Positions 32,346-42,577 of a stretch of 64,000 nt of DNA are shown one piece after another (position 1 is the first letter of the stretch; every line of letters starts with the position of its first letter). Both the position numbers and the translations under genes were made by a program. Source of the stretch: Symbiodinium natans (taxonomy: Eukaryota; Sar; Dinophyceae; Suessiales; Symbiodiniaceae); the NCBI GenBank assembly GCA_905221605.1, contig CAJNDS010002208.1, positions 285,688 through 349,687 of the forward strand, in the 5' to 3' direction. The notes beneath the pieces were generated by a model. It had not been told where the DNA came from, searched no databases, and saw nothing but the letters and a program-made list of their open reading frames with translations.

Positions 32346-33110
32346 TCACAAGACGCGACCCTCCGCAAACTCGTCCGCGTGCTTCTCCATAATGCGTCGG
32401 ACCTCGCTTGCACCCACCCGTGCCACCTGATCGGGGCTTGGCGCAGGGTGTGTCTCGCAGTAGAAGGCCACGGCATTTGCAGCCATGATGGCTACTTGGT
32501 GGCTCTCGTGGCTGACAGAATACCTCGGCAGCTGCAAGCCAGTCTGCTGCGACGCCCGGCAAGTCCAAATTAATTTCTAGCCGAATGCTGTTTGCGGCCA
32601 TGGGGCACAGACTGCTGGGTCCTCCGCAATCGCACACAGCAAGATGGCTTGCGAGCACTCCATCGCACTTCAATGCGATAGGACGCCGTGTGTCGCACCA
32701 GCCTGAGGTCACGGCGCACGGGTGGCAATATGCTCCTCTGAACCCTTCAAAACGCACTTGCTGCTGCAAAAGCTTTAACAAGTCCGAGACTCTTCTTTAT
32801 ATCCGCCAGCTCTCTCTCCGTCAAAACCAGCGGGTCGACCGCGACCTTCTGCTTCTTCTTGTCGGGCAGGGAGGCTTCATCCTGCAGCCTCTGCTGGCGA
32901 AAAGCGAAAGCAGTCTCTGGCCATGTGCCGGACGGATGCACGAAGGACTTGGAACTGCCACAAGGGACCAGACTTGCAACCTGCATGTCATCACTTGCCC
33001 AAGGGCGGAAGCGGATCAGCGTCATCGTCGGCTTTGGCACGGGAGCCGCGACGAAACTTCTTGCTCAGATCGAGGGACATCTCGCAGTCCTTGTCACTGC
33101 TCCGCTGCAT
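32346..33110 (-). CDS. Small charged protein, three exons, function unknown
   Basis: It starts at the ATG at 33110 with MQRSSDKDCEMSLDLSKKF, a basic/acidic N-terminus rich in Lys, Arg and Asp, to about 33015. A second exon (about 32930-32755) encodes DKKKQKVAVDPLVLTEREL and ADIKKSLGLVKAF. A third (about 32530-32346) encodes HESHQVAIMAANAVAFYCET and EVRRIMEKHADEFAEGRVL and ends in TGA. The third exon reads like a short alpha-helical domain. I do not recognise the family. The start lies only about 30 bp from the stop of the next gene upstream, so the two could be one transcript or one gene. Confidence 0.5.
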
Positions 33111-33139
33111 GAGTTCCTGGGTTTGGAAACATTGCGGGC

Positions 33140-33980
33140 TCAGTACCTCGCCGTGTCTCGTGTCTCTGGCGGGCGCAGTTCACGAAGGGCCCTCTTAGAC
33201 TGTACAGGGTCGAGACTCGCGGAGACCTTCAGAGCTACGAGCATTAAGTGACACTGAAAGAGCAGTGCGCATTCTAGGACTGAATGTGAATCAATCCAAG
33301 GCACGCTTGAAGAAAATAAGTTGGCTCTTGACGGCAATGGCATCATCCTCAATCTGTTGCTCCGAAACCTCGACCTTCAGAGACACAGTCTGGCAGCCAA
33401 ACGCAAGTGAGCCCTAAGCTCTGAACGCGGAACCAGAATTGACTTGCCTGAAGCAGAACCCTGCAGTGAATGGCAAGGCGCCTGCCACTTGTCCCGAGCG
33501 ACCTTGTGCAGAATCCTCTTGATCCTGACCCGAGTCAAGATGTGTTTGTGCCTGGCCCACGCCACCCCCACGTGCTTCAAGACGGCCTCAGTTGAGGGAG
33601 TCTGTTGTATTCCAGGCACGAAGACATTCTGATTTACGTTTGGCGGCGGCCCTAAGACAAACGAAACTCTCAAGCACAGACACTATGTTCATCTTGATGC
33701 CCTTCTGGGATGCCTTGCTGGCGACAGTGAATGCCTTCCTCTCGGCAACCATGGCCTTCAGGTCCTGGTCCCGGCCCATTGATGTCAGCAGTCGGATCCG
33801 GACTTGCTTCCGGTGCTTCAACTCGTCAAGCGCACGCAAAGGCGGCTCAGGCTCGGCCATGATCCCAAAACGCACAGTCCTAGACTGGAGACCTGACTCG
33901 GAACTCGGGCCCTTCAGGCAGGCGTCAGCAGCGGCTGAAACTTGCGCAGAAAACTTGACACGCAGCACTTCCAAGCCCAT
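33140..33980 (-). CDS. Small multi-exon protein, function unknown
   Basis: It starts at the ATG at 33980 (MGLEVLRVKFSAQVSAAADA). Exon 1 to about 33660 carries HRKQVRIRLLTSMGRDQDLK and MVAERKAFTVASKASQKG, a basic helical stretch. Further segments are about 33600-33470 (VGVAWARHKHILTRVRIKR), 33395-33290 (EVSEQQIEDDAIAVKSQLIF) and 33245-33140 (KVSASLDPVQSKRALREL), ending in TGA at 33140. No known domain is recognised. Close spacing to the next gene suggests a shared transcript, as expected if polycistronic units are trans-spliced. Confidence 0.48.
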
Positions 33981-33989
33981 CCTGGAATG

Positions 33990-34507
33990 ATCCTGTCCTA
34001 CAGCTCATGTGAAGACCATGGGCCCTTCGTGCACATGGCAAGCAAGCAATGGACTTTCTGGAGGCACAAAGCCATGGGCTAGGTCGTAACACCGTACAAG
34101 ACTGAAGAGCAAGGCAACAAAGCGTGGCAGGCAATCCATCAGCCCGAGATGACCTTCTACACGGAGACCGCTTTCATCACCTCACCGAGCAGAAAGCTTC
34201 CCCTTCATGAGGGCTGGCTCAGGTGCGTGTCTGAAGTCTGAACCCGAAAAAAATGGCAATGCTGTCCCCAACTTGCTAGGAGCTTTAAGATGTGAAGTGA
34301 CACCGTGTCCTTCAGGGCTTCGGCGTTATTACTAGGGTTTAGAAACAGTCAGGGTTTTGGGGATCTTCTGAAAGCTCATGACCCTGAGGTTCTGATCATA
34401 TAACTATATATATATAACCTTACAGTGTACTACACTGCCATACTCCTTAGTATGTGGACCGCTAAATCTTTCAAAGTGAAGAAGGCACAAGGTTGACGGC
34501 CAAGGTT
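33990..34507. other. Intergenic, no gene seen
   Basis: Unique sequence with a short TATATATATA tract near 34408. No coding motif was found on either strand. Confidence 0.5.
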
Positions 34508-35352
34508 TAGGTTTTATAGGGTTCAATGTGTAGCGCCACATTGGTGTCTTGACTTTGTTCTGGATCTCTTTATAAGCTTCAGTGAATAGAATGGGTTCCC
34601 CGCCATGTGCGGGGAACCACTCCTGTCGGGTTTACGGGTCTGCACGAAAGGGTTCCCCGCAATGTGCGGGGAACCATTCCTGGCGGGTTTACGCGAAAGG
34701 GTTCCCCGCAATGCGCGGGGAACCATTCCTGTAGGGTTTGTCGGTCTGCACGAAAGGATTCCCCATAATGTGCGGAAGACTTTGTGCCGAAGCGATGATA
34801 ACGCCGTCCTAATGAGCAAGCGTTATGTGCTTAGGTTCAGAAAAAAAGCCAGTGTCAGAGATTAGGGTCTTGCAAATCTTCTACTAGTACTTGTCATAGT
34901 AAGGGTATATTGCAAACGTCATGGTTCATTTTGTCCAAACAGCTCCATCACGTGTTGGGACACGTGCGTTGATTTTAACTGTTTAGGTTGATTAATGTTT
35001 CGTTGTGTATCATGCCAGGCGGAAAAAAACACCAGAAACTTAAGTTGCTTATATTGTACAATGCTATACAAAAGAAGTGATTCCCGCGCATTGCGGGGAA
35101 CCGTTATGTTGGGGCCATTAAACCCGACTGGAATGGTTCCCCGCGCACTGCGGGGAACCTTTTCGTGCAAACCCGACAGGAACGGTTCCCCGCGCATTGC
35201 GGGGAACCCTTTCGTGCAGACCCGTAAACCCGACAGGAATGGTTCCCCGCACATGGCGGGGAACCCATTCTATTAACTCAAGCTTATTATTATAAAACGA
35301 AGAAGAAATCCAAAAGAAACTCAAGACACCAATGTGCGTTACACATTGAACC
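34508..35352. repeat. Fold-back element with GGTTCCCCGC hairpin arrays on both arms
   Basis: The left arm (about 34508-34785) is an imperfect reverse complement of the right arm (about 35079-35352). Both contain a TTCAATGTGTA, ACATTGGTGTCTTGA and TAGAATGGG series. The left arm carries three hairpins of the form GGTTCCCCGC-N5-GCGGGGAACC at 34594-34618, 34651-34675 and 34700-34724, plus a decayed one near 34757. The right arm carries them at 35135-35159, 35184-35208 and 35241-35265, plus a decayed one near 35079. Spacers of about 25-32 bp are near-identical (CCTGTCGGGTTTACG...). About 290 bp of loop separates the arms. Confidence 0.9.
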
Positions 35353-35470
35353 CTAGACCTATATAAACCTTGGACGTAAACCTGAAGCCTGTATTTCGCT
35401 TTGAACGGTTCATCTCACGATCTTTGCCCAAATCTTCAACCCTTGGAACCTGGAAAGCCTATGTCCCAAG
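34997..35470. repeat. Dispersed repeat, copy 1 (second copy at 38550-38940)
   Basis: From TTTCGTTGTGTATCA through the hairpin array to CTTCAACCCTTGGAACCTG this stretch matches 38550-38940 in the same orientation. It overlaps the right arm of the fold-back element. A G-run of about 19 bases follows at 35479-35497. Confidence 0.85.
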
Positions 35471-35499
35471 CTCAGTGTTGGGGGGGGGGGGGGGGGGGC

Positions 35500-35815
35500 C
35501 GGCTGAGTCCAAGTGAACCGTCAAATGACAATCTACTCTCATAGGCGCACCTTCGAGCCAGGTCCACATAGTCCAGTCCGCGAGGCCGCCCAAGACACCT
35601 GGGCACAGTCAGACGCTGCCCCCAGATCAGCTTTTATTCAGGCGGCAACCCACTGTGTGTAAAGAAAGCAGGCCCGCTACACCACAAATGCCAAGAGCTC
35701 TAAGGCCAGGCCCAAACCGAAACCGAATCGCGAACCCAAGCCTAAGCCCGGGCTGCACTACCCCAAACCCGAGAGGGGCTTAAAACTTAAAACTTCAACT
35801 TGACGATGGCGCAGT
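35500..35815. repeat. Shared 3'-flank repeat, copy 1 (copy 2 at 42140-42525)
   Basis: About 300 bp shared with 42140-42525, including TAGTCCAGTCCGCGAGGCCG, CAGACGCTGCCCCCAGATCA and CCAAGAGCTCTAAGGCCAGG. It covers the last codons of the gene ending at 35787 and its downstream flank, so it may be the 3' UTR and flank of a duplicated gene. Confidence 0.88.
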
Positions 35816-38019
35816 TTTCTATCCTGAAGCGAAAGTCCTGGGTGTCCATAGGTGTCCACATGAGCACTCCAGACCATGTGGCGATGTCGCAAAAAAAGCA
35901 ACGTCGACCAGAGAAGCCCTCGTCGCTTGGTTGGCTTTAAAGTTTTCACTGGCCAGTGGAACGAGCTGGCAACAGCAACAACACAGGTCCGTCCAAGGCG
36001 CATCGTCAGTAAATGTGATGCTGTACAATGACATGTAGATGAACAGTTAAACAGGTAGCCGTGATCGGACCTGGGTTCTTGACCCTGCCTGGCCGACACA
36101 AAATTCCAGGCCGCGCAGCACTCAAGCGTCGTCCTCGCGATCAACTTCTGATTCTTGGAGGACACCTTGTCTGTGGGAGGAAGAGGACAACCCACAGTTC
36201 ACACTGAGAAGATTAAGGCTGGGCTGGCTTGGGCCTTCCAGAGAACGCACTGGCTGCTGTCGAGTCTCGCAGCTCCTCCCTGTGGTCCTTAATCTCTTCC
36301 TCCAGGTATTTAATGTCGTCCTCGAGGGCCTTGATACGCTTCCGCTTCCTTTCCTGGTCCATGCCTGCTAACACTTCGCGTGGGCTTTGTGTCTGCTGGG
36401 CGTCGAAGACGATCCTGGCCGAGACCAGCTGCTTCATCGGGGCCGAGTCCAGAGCGACCGCGGGTCCCATCCACCAGTCCTGGACAACAAGGAAAACATT
36501 CACAGGCGAGATGATGTCAGTAACACAGACATTTACAGGCGCACGCGACAACGGCAACAGCTAATCGTGCCAGGCTACCTGGGCGGTGGGTTCAGGTTCA
36601 AGGGAAGGAAAGAAAGCAGCGACAAAGACATGGAGGGTCCATACACGTGAAGCAAATCCAGCCAGGACATGTAGCCCTCCAACCCCAAGAAACGGATCAC
36701 CCTGCTGTCAAAAAAATGAGTTGCATGTCAAGATGCAGTGATTGGCCCACAGCGGGAGAACACTCGAAACGAGGCCGGCAGTTCGTTCGTCTGGAAGACC
36801 TTGAGCTTGAAGCTCGAGCCCCCCCCCTTGACGAGGTAGTTCAGCAGACCAGCCGTCGTCGCATCATGCAGAAAAATCTGCTGGCCGTCCCGCAAGCACT
36901 GCCTGGCCGCGCCCGAGAACCTGACCAAGACCTTGGACATCTTCTCCTGATCCTCCTGCTCGGAGAGTACCACGAACTGGTACATGTACTTCTTGTCCGA
37001 GTCCTCTTCCGGCCGGTCCTTGGTCAGTAACTTGATGGCCAGGGTGACCGTCTTGAAGCAAGTCCCGACAGCGTCAGCCGTGCCCCCGTCCACGAGACAT
37101 TTTGCCAGGCGGAACCCGGTGGACATCGGGGAGCAAAGCCCTGCCTCGCATGCCTGTTGGAAGTGGCCCACAGTGACCTGTGCGACCGTGTACTGTCTCA
37201 AAAAGCCCTTCAAGGAGAGGTTGCCGCCCTTGCCGCCCTTGCCCTTCTTCTGTTCCGCCCCGGAACTGTCCCCGTCCGGCTCTTGCTCTTGCGGCTGGCT
37301 GAAGCTGATGCCCAAGGCACGCCCCGAGCCCTTCATGTAAGCGAGAATGGCCTGTCGAGAAATAATGACAAAGCATGTTGGCCAACAACTATATACTGCA
37401 AGTATAGCTGAGTGGTACACCCTTAAACAGGAGCCTCCTCGACAGTTGGGAGGTACATGCCGGCCATGTCCAGCTTCGAATGGGAGACCTTCTTCGCGTC
37501 TTGCACCACGGCAAACCCAGTCCTGGAAGCCATGACCGAGAAGCGGAGCAAAGGAGTGGAGCTGGAATAGTCCGGACCTAGTCCCTGCAAACAGATTGGG
37601 TGTAAAGGCAGCGGCAATGGGCAGCGGCAATGGTATCGCGCGGATGCAACTCTGCAAGCAAAGGCTTCAAATCCGCAAGGGAACAACCCTGACTGGGCTG
37701 CTGGCACACGAGTGGATACCGACGGAGATCGCCCCTGGCGACCCTTCTCAACCTGACATAGGCCACCCACACCCACCCGGCACACTTCGTCGCGTGGACA
37801 CACGCACGGTTGACAAGATGGACCTCCTGGTCCTGAGGTGCACGATTCTCGAAGCTGGGCCTGGCAAAGGAAACCAGGACTGTCTGACTTGGACGAGACT
37901 GATAACAATGTCATCAAAGTGCTGCAAGACCAAAAATAACGCCCGGGCTCGCGTTTCTCCAGCGCCAGCTGGCCCATGACGAAGTCCTCTGCTCCTGGAA
38001 AGAGTGTCCTCGCAGTCAT
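35787..38019 (-). CDS. Multi-exon gene with a coiled-coil segment, function unknown
   Basis: It starts at the ATG at 38019 (MTARTLFPGAEDFVMGQLAL). Segments: about 37890-37630 (QDQEVHLVNRACVHATKC), 37590-37440 (FSVMASRTGFAVVQDAKKV), 37350-36740 with a Lys/Gly linker (EQKKGKGGKGGN) then KKYMYQFVVLSEQEDQEKM and FLHDATTAGLLNYLVKGGG, about 36710-36650 (RFLGLEGYMSWLDLLHVYG), 36490-36215 with a strongly charged coiled coil (KALEDDIKYLEEEIKDHREE), 36175-36065 and a last exon ending DFRFRIENCAIVKLKF at 35787. No catalytic motif is recognised. The coiled coil suggests a scaffold or partner-binding role; this is inference. Both flanks recur around 42140-44770. Confidence 0.55.
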
Positions 38020-38159
38020 TTCGCAGCCGCAAAATACAGATCTCAAGGATGACTCTGCCGGACCTGTATGACACCTTTTATTTCATGTATTTGTGGAGTT
38101 CGACTGGGTCCTAGCTCTGGTCCTGACCACTGGCTCAACTTACCCCAGACCTGTAGATC

Positions 38160-38450
38160 GTTCATGTACTGCCTGGTGATCTGAAAGCTAGTACACGCAA
38201 GCTGCCTACTGTCTGAAGCTACTCTACAGCCTGCAGCCTGCATGTGCTGCCCATTTCCGGGCCTCGGGGGCCAGTATGGCACGCACGTCATGCCAGCACG
38301 AGACAGTCAATCACACGAGGACAGCCAGAAACAAGGATTGCCCCAACACTGAAAACGAAAGAAACTCTGTGAACTGAACTTTGCACGACATTCATAGGGA
38401 TTTGTTCATCCGGACTTTCGGCTAACGGAGTCGAAGCTTGAGCAACGATT
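38160..38450. repeat. Shared 5'-flank repeat, copy 1 (copy 2 at 44465-44770)
   Basis: GATCTGAAAGCTAG, CGCAAGCTGCCTACTGTCTG, GCATGTGCTGCCCAT and TTGTTCATCCGGACT occur in the same order in both places. Copy 2 has about 55 extra bases near 44555. This copy lies upstream of the gene that starts at 38019. Confidence 0.88.
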
Positions 38451-38549
38451 CGACACAAATTCGTACGGGGTCTAACAATTGAAAGCTTGTTTGGTCGATT
38501 GCGTTTACATAGAGGTTATAGTTTTAGTTTAGCCTTGAAGACGAAGGGT

Positions 38550-38940
38550 TCGTTGTGTATCAAACGAATACAAGATAAGAAAATTGGTTTGCTTATATTT
38601 TAGAATGCCATACAAAAGAAGTGATTCCCGCGCATTGCGGGGAACCGTTATCTTGGGGCCATTAAACCCGACAGGAATGGTTCCCCGCGCATTGCGGGGA
38701 ACCCTTTTGCGTAAACCCGCCAGGAATGGTTCCCCGCACATTGCGGGGAACCCTTTCGTGTAGACCGGTAAACCCGACAGGAACGGTTCCCCGCACATGG
38801 CGGGGAACCCATTCTATTAACCCTAGACCCTAAACCTTGGCCGTAAACCTTGTGCCTTTACTTCACTTTGAACATTTCATCTCACCGATCTCACCGTTCT
38901 TTGCCGAAACCTTCAACCCTTGGAACCTGTACAGCCGACG
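38550..38940. repeat. Dispersed repeat copy 2 with GGTTCCCCGC hairpins
   Basis: Hairpins GGTTCCCCGC-N5-GCGGGGAACC lie at about 38679-38703, 38728-38752 and 38785-38809, plus a decayed one at 38623-38645. Spacers match those of the array at 35079-35265. The flank continues through CTTCAACCCTTGGAACCTG as at 35430-35460. Only one arm of the fold-back is present here. Confidence 0.9.
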
Positions 38941-39207
38941 TCCGAATCTCCCGGGGAGTGGCCCGGGGGCGGTTAGCTTCCACAGACACAAGAATAAATT
39001 GCAGATACCAACAATACGACAACGATGCCCTGGCAGAAGCTGCGAAACTCCTCTTCAACTGGCGTGGCGGGAGACAGCTGCGGCAGCCAGCCTGCAATCA
39101 CGGAGCATCCAAGACCCCTTCGAACGGGCTTAAGGAATTAGACTCCACATCCTAGAATCATCGCAAAACCCAAGTTCTCCGACTCCGAGGTTTGGGGGTA
39201 AACGCTC

Positions 39208-39636
39208 TTGTGTTTGTGGCAGGGTTGTTTGGGCTCCATGTTGAAACCTGTTGCTACTACTCTTAGCGTTGCCTTCGTGGAGGAAGCTCACAGCCCAATA
39301 GAGTGGCTCGACACGCAAGTGGTTTTGACACAAGACTGCCCGGAGCGCATTCGGACTTTTTATTCCCCGCTGCCAGACGTGCGGCGCTTCTTCTGGGCCT
39401 CTGGCTCCTCCGCCGCGTCCGCGTCCGTCCCCGCCTCCGTGTCCGGCCCCACCGCCTCTGCGTCCGCGTCCACGTCCGCCCTTGCCGCCTCTGTGCGAGA
39501 CGCCTCGACAGTGGCGGGCGAGCCGCAAGTGCGAGCAAAGCCAACTAGCCCGAAAATGGTGCACCCAACCGAAAGTTGGAAGACAAAAGCATTTCCGATT
39601 CCGCTGCAGCTCCTTCGCAGGCTTCACGTCAGCTGA
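39208..39636 (+). CDS. Hypothetical Ala/Ser-rich open frame
   Basis: A plus-strand frame whose first half (IEWLDTQVVLTQDCPERIRT, then FYSPLPDVRRFFW) reads like protein, followed by an Ala/Ser/Pro repeat (SASASTSALAAS). It opposes the strand of its neighbours, and the minus strand is also open here with Arg/Gly-rich frames. No family is recognised, so it may be a chance frame. Confidence 0.25.
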   Translation: MCLWQGCLGSMLKPVATTLSVAFVEEAHSPIEWLDTQVVLTQDCPERIRTFYSPLPDVRRFFWASGSSAASASVPASVSGPTASASASTSALAASVRDASTVAGEPQVRAKPTSPKMVHPTESWKTKAFPIPLQLLRRLHVS

Positions 39637-39775
39637 AGGCTCCTCCGCAGGGCGTGCTAAGCCTTCTAAGCGCGTTCTGCGACGTGCAGGCAAAAAAAAA
39701 GAAGCCTTGTACCTGCAAGCTCTTGCTATAGGATGGGTTGTTGGTGTCCTTCACGTATTGGTCATAACATACATT

Positions 39776-40952
39776 TTAAGACATGTGCATAATCATTGGC
39801 AACCCAGCCGCAGACCCACTCGCTGCACCAGAATCTGTTTTGGTAGCAGGCCCTGCAGGCCGCCCATGCCCAGGCCGCCCATGCCCAGGCCGCCCATGCC
39901 CAGGCGGAAAGGCCGCTGCCGCTGCCTGGTCTGCGTATACGAATGACAAAAGCACAAGAAGAACGCATATGTTCATATTATAATTTCGCAAACTCAAAAC
40001 AATTGAGAACTTAAGTCGGGCACTGGAGGTGGTGCACACGAGTCCGCGTCGAAGCCCTGCGGACAGCAAGAACAAGACAAAAGAAAGTACGTGTGTACAT
40101 ATAAACAAAGCGTTAGAAGAACAAGTATTACCCCAGTTTGGCCAGACGCTGCCTCAGGAATCGGAACAGGCGTGTCCTCGGCACGGGTCGGTGCTTCTTG
40201 CAAGGACAACATCTCTCAGTAACTCTCAGTCCATGAATTGAATATTATAATAAGACCGAACGCCGTCCCAGTGTTGAGCCAGGATGCGTCCAGAAGCACA
40301 ACAATAGATTTAGGCGGTGCCCCATACATCTCACCAGGCATGACCATAGGAACGGGGACGAAGTAACCAGGCGGAACCGGGGTAGCAGAAGGCGGCGGAA
40401 TCGGCCAAGCTCGCGCAAAGGCCTTGGTCTCACCGGAGCACGCCCCAGGCCAAGTCAGAAGCTGTTAAGTCGACGTTTGCTTTGAAGTACACTCAAAATC
40501 AGCTGAAGCTTACCGTATACCAAGACGCCGCAGCAGCCGGAGCTCTCACCGGCTGCGCAGGCGCCCCGACCTGCTTTGTTCTGGCTTTGAATAAGGCTGT
40601 GCGACCCATCTAAGAAAAGTCAGCAAGCCAGAAGAACCGTATGACTAGAGAAAGCCCAGAACCCTCCAGCCCAAGACCCCGTCGTGAGCGTGAGAGACAA
40701 GCTGGAAGATTTAAGCACAGCGGCTGGCGCCACGGGCGGCCGCATTGGCGCCACCTTCGGCGTTAGTCCAGCCGCCTGCTCAGCTCCAGCTGCTGGGGCC
40801 TCTGCTGCCATTGCATTCAGAGATAGGACAACCACACCCACCCCAACCGCCCTGAACAACCAGGAGTCCTTGGGACGAGGAGGTATCACGGGCGGCGGCG
40901 GCCGCAGGCGGGCCTGAGCGCGCCTGTGGCGTCTGTTCTCCTGGCTTGTCAT
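39776..40952 (-). CDS. Membrane-anchored proline/alanine-rich protein, function unknown
   Basis: It starts at the ATG at 40952 (MTSQENRRHRRAQARLRPPP). A basic, proline-rich head is followed by one hydrophobic segment (FRAVGVGVVVLSLNAMA, residues about 33-50), which fits a signal anchor or a plastid/ER targeting leader. Downstream segments about 40612-40515, 40455-40255 (PPSATPVPPGYFVPVPMVMP), 40205-40130, 40065-40005 and 39930-39776 continue Pro/Ala-rich. The last carries three tandem GHGRP repeats before a stop at 39776. Low complexity makes homology calls unsafe. Confidence 0.45.
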
Positions 40953-41096
40953 GGCGCGGCCATCCTGACCCCATCTGACCATTTCGTCCACGACTACGAG
41001 ACCCATGTATGAAGATGTCCTCTGCCTGCTGACTATCTCACGCTATCTCTACTTCGTGCGCTTCTGCAGGGTTAGGCATACCCGCCTGCTGCTGTC

Positions 41097-41375
41097 ATGG
41101 ACACGAAAGCCGCGAACCCTAACACCTGCAAGTTGAGCCCTCTACTGTCCAGTCACGACTCTCATGCTTGCCTAGTCGAGTCCTGTTCAAGCACACGTCT
41201 CATAGAGCCCGGCGCGGCTGCAAATTCAGGCCCAAGCCCCCAGACGAGCGTGGGCCCGAACAAAGGAAGCGTTCGTCGTAGTATTGAGGCATTAATTGCA
41301 GACTCCGCACTACGTGAATTCGCACTGGATGGCTTCAGACCGCAGGCTACGACAGGAGCTGGGATAGAGCGATAG
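41097..41375 (+). CDS. Small hypothetical open frame
   Basis: 92 codons from the ATG at 41097, with RRSIEALIADSALREFALDG near the end. It lies on the opposite strand to the block, shows no known family, and the minus strand is also open across most of it. Confidence 0.22.
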   Translation: MDTKAANPNTCKLSPLLSSHDSHACLVESCSSTRLIEPGAAANSGPSPQTSVGPNKGSVRRSIEALIADSALREFALDGFRPQATTGAGIER

Positions 41376-41511
41376 AGCAGATAGAGCACAGTGTTTATAC
41401 GACCGATTTCTGGCTTTGTCTGTCTGAGACTACCAAATGACCTCAAACAATGAGCCTGCAGAAGTATGCCTGGCGATACGTAAGTTGTAAAGCCGATGTT
41501 GGTTCCAACAC

Positions 41512-41742
41512 TCAGCCAGGGGCTTTACCCAGAGTTGCAATGATGCTGTAGTTTACACAGTCGAAGTCGTGCGCAAGTCTCCAACCGAAGCAATCCCCAA
41601 ACTGGAAGGCTTCTCTCACTTTCTCGCCTGCTCGGTTGCGCAGCCGGCTGGAGAGCAGGCGGGCCGGCGCACGCGGCCTGTACTTGCGACAGACATGTTT
41701 CACAGTGCATGGTGAGCCTTCCAGACCTCTAGTTGGTGACAT
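41512..41742 (-). CDS. Small basic hypothetical open frame
   Basis: 76 codons from the ATG at 41742 with an Arg-rich middle (CRKYRPRAPARLLSSRLRNR) and a C-terminal WRLAHDFDCVNYSIIATLG. It shares the strand of the block, and no domain is recognised. Confidence 0.3.
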   Translation of the reverse strand: MSPTRGLEGSPCTVKHVCRKYRPRAPARLLSSRLRNRAGEKVREAFQFGDCFGWRLAHDFDCVNYSIIATLGKAPG

Positions 41743-42139
41743 GTCAATTTCTGCGCGCAGAAGGTCCTGGACCTGGAGCCCGACCTGACAGATTCCAAGC
41801 CTTAAGCCTCTAAACCCTTAAACCTGGAAACCCCTAAGCCTGGCACCCATCAGCAGGCGCGAGTGCCTTGTCCCACGGCCCGCAATGGTTCTCCAAGATG
41901 TGCTTGCCGATGGAGTGGGCCCTCTCGACCGACCCTGACGCAGGTTCCTGGGGCAAGTAGAAAGATGTTGGGCGGCGACAGTTTTGACTTATCGCTTCTG
42001 CAGCGCAATGGACTTATGTGCCCTGGACGCCTTCCCCACTTCAGCTTATCGCTTCTCAAGCGCACTAGATTTCACTGTCACTATATCAGAATCACTTGTC
42101 TCGCACATGAGGTCCAGGAGGTCTGTGTACTGACTACGA

Positions 42140-42525
42140 GTCCGACGAGTCCAAGTCAACCGTCAAATAACAATCTACTCATCTCATCGCAGGCCTGATC
42201 CAGGCCCAGATAGTCCAGTCCGCGAGGCCGCGCGACACACCTGGGAGCAATCAGACGCTGCCCCCAGATCAGCTATTTTTCAGGCGGCAACCCAATGTGC
42301 GTCAAAGGGTGTTTGAACGTCATGGTGGGTTTTTGTTCCTAGCGCAACCCAGCCCAAGGACAAAAAAAACAACAGCCCAGGCGCACTACACCAGATATGC
42401 CAAGAGCTCTAAGGCCAGGCCCAAACCGAAACCCAATCGCGAACCCAAGCCTAAGCCCGGGCTGCACTACCCTAAACCCGAGGGGGGCTTAAAACTTAAA
42501 ACTTAAAACTTAACGATGGTGCGGG
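42140..42525. repeat. Shared 3'-flank repeat, copy 2
   Basis: Matches 35500-35815 with an insertion of about 55 bp near 42300-42360. It ends in tandem TTAAAAC strings that overlap the stop codon of the gene fragment at 42503. Confidence 0.88.
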
Positions 42526-42577
42526 TTTCGAGCCTCGAAGCTTTGGGAGGAGCCTTGGCCTCAAGAGCGAGATCATC
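42503..42577 (-). pseudogene. Isolated terminal exon like the end of the 35787-38019 gene
   Basis: A minus-strand segment encoding DDLALEAKAPPKASRLETRT then IVKF and TAA. It sits at the same place in the shared 3'-flank repeat as the NCAIVKLKF stop of the gene at 35787. No upstream exons of that gene were found between 42577 and 44465, so it is either the last exon of a diverged relative or a remnant. Confidence 0.4.

Noticed and set aside
34594-35265. CRISPR-like array: palindromic GGTTCCCCGC repeats with regular spacers
   Set aside because: Spacers are nearly identical to each other, the arrays are inverted copies, no cas gene is present, and the context is eukaryotic. A fold-back repeat explains it better.
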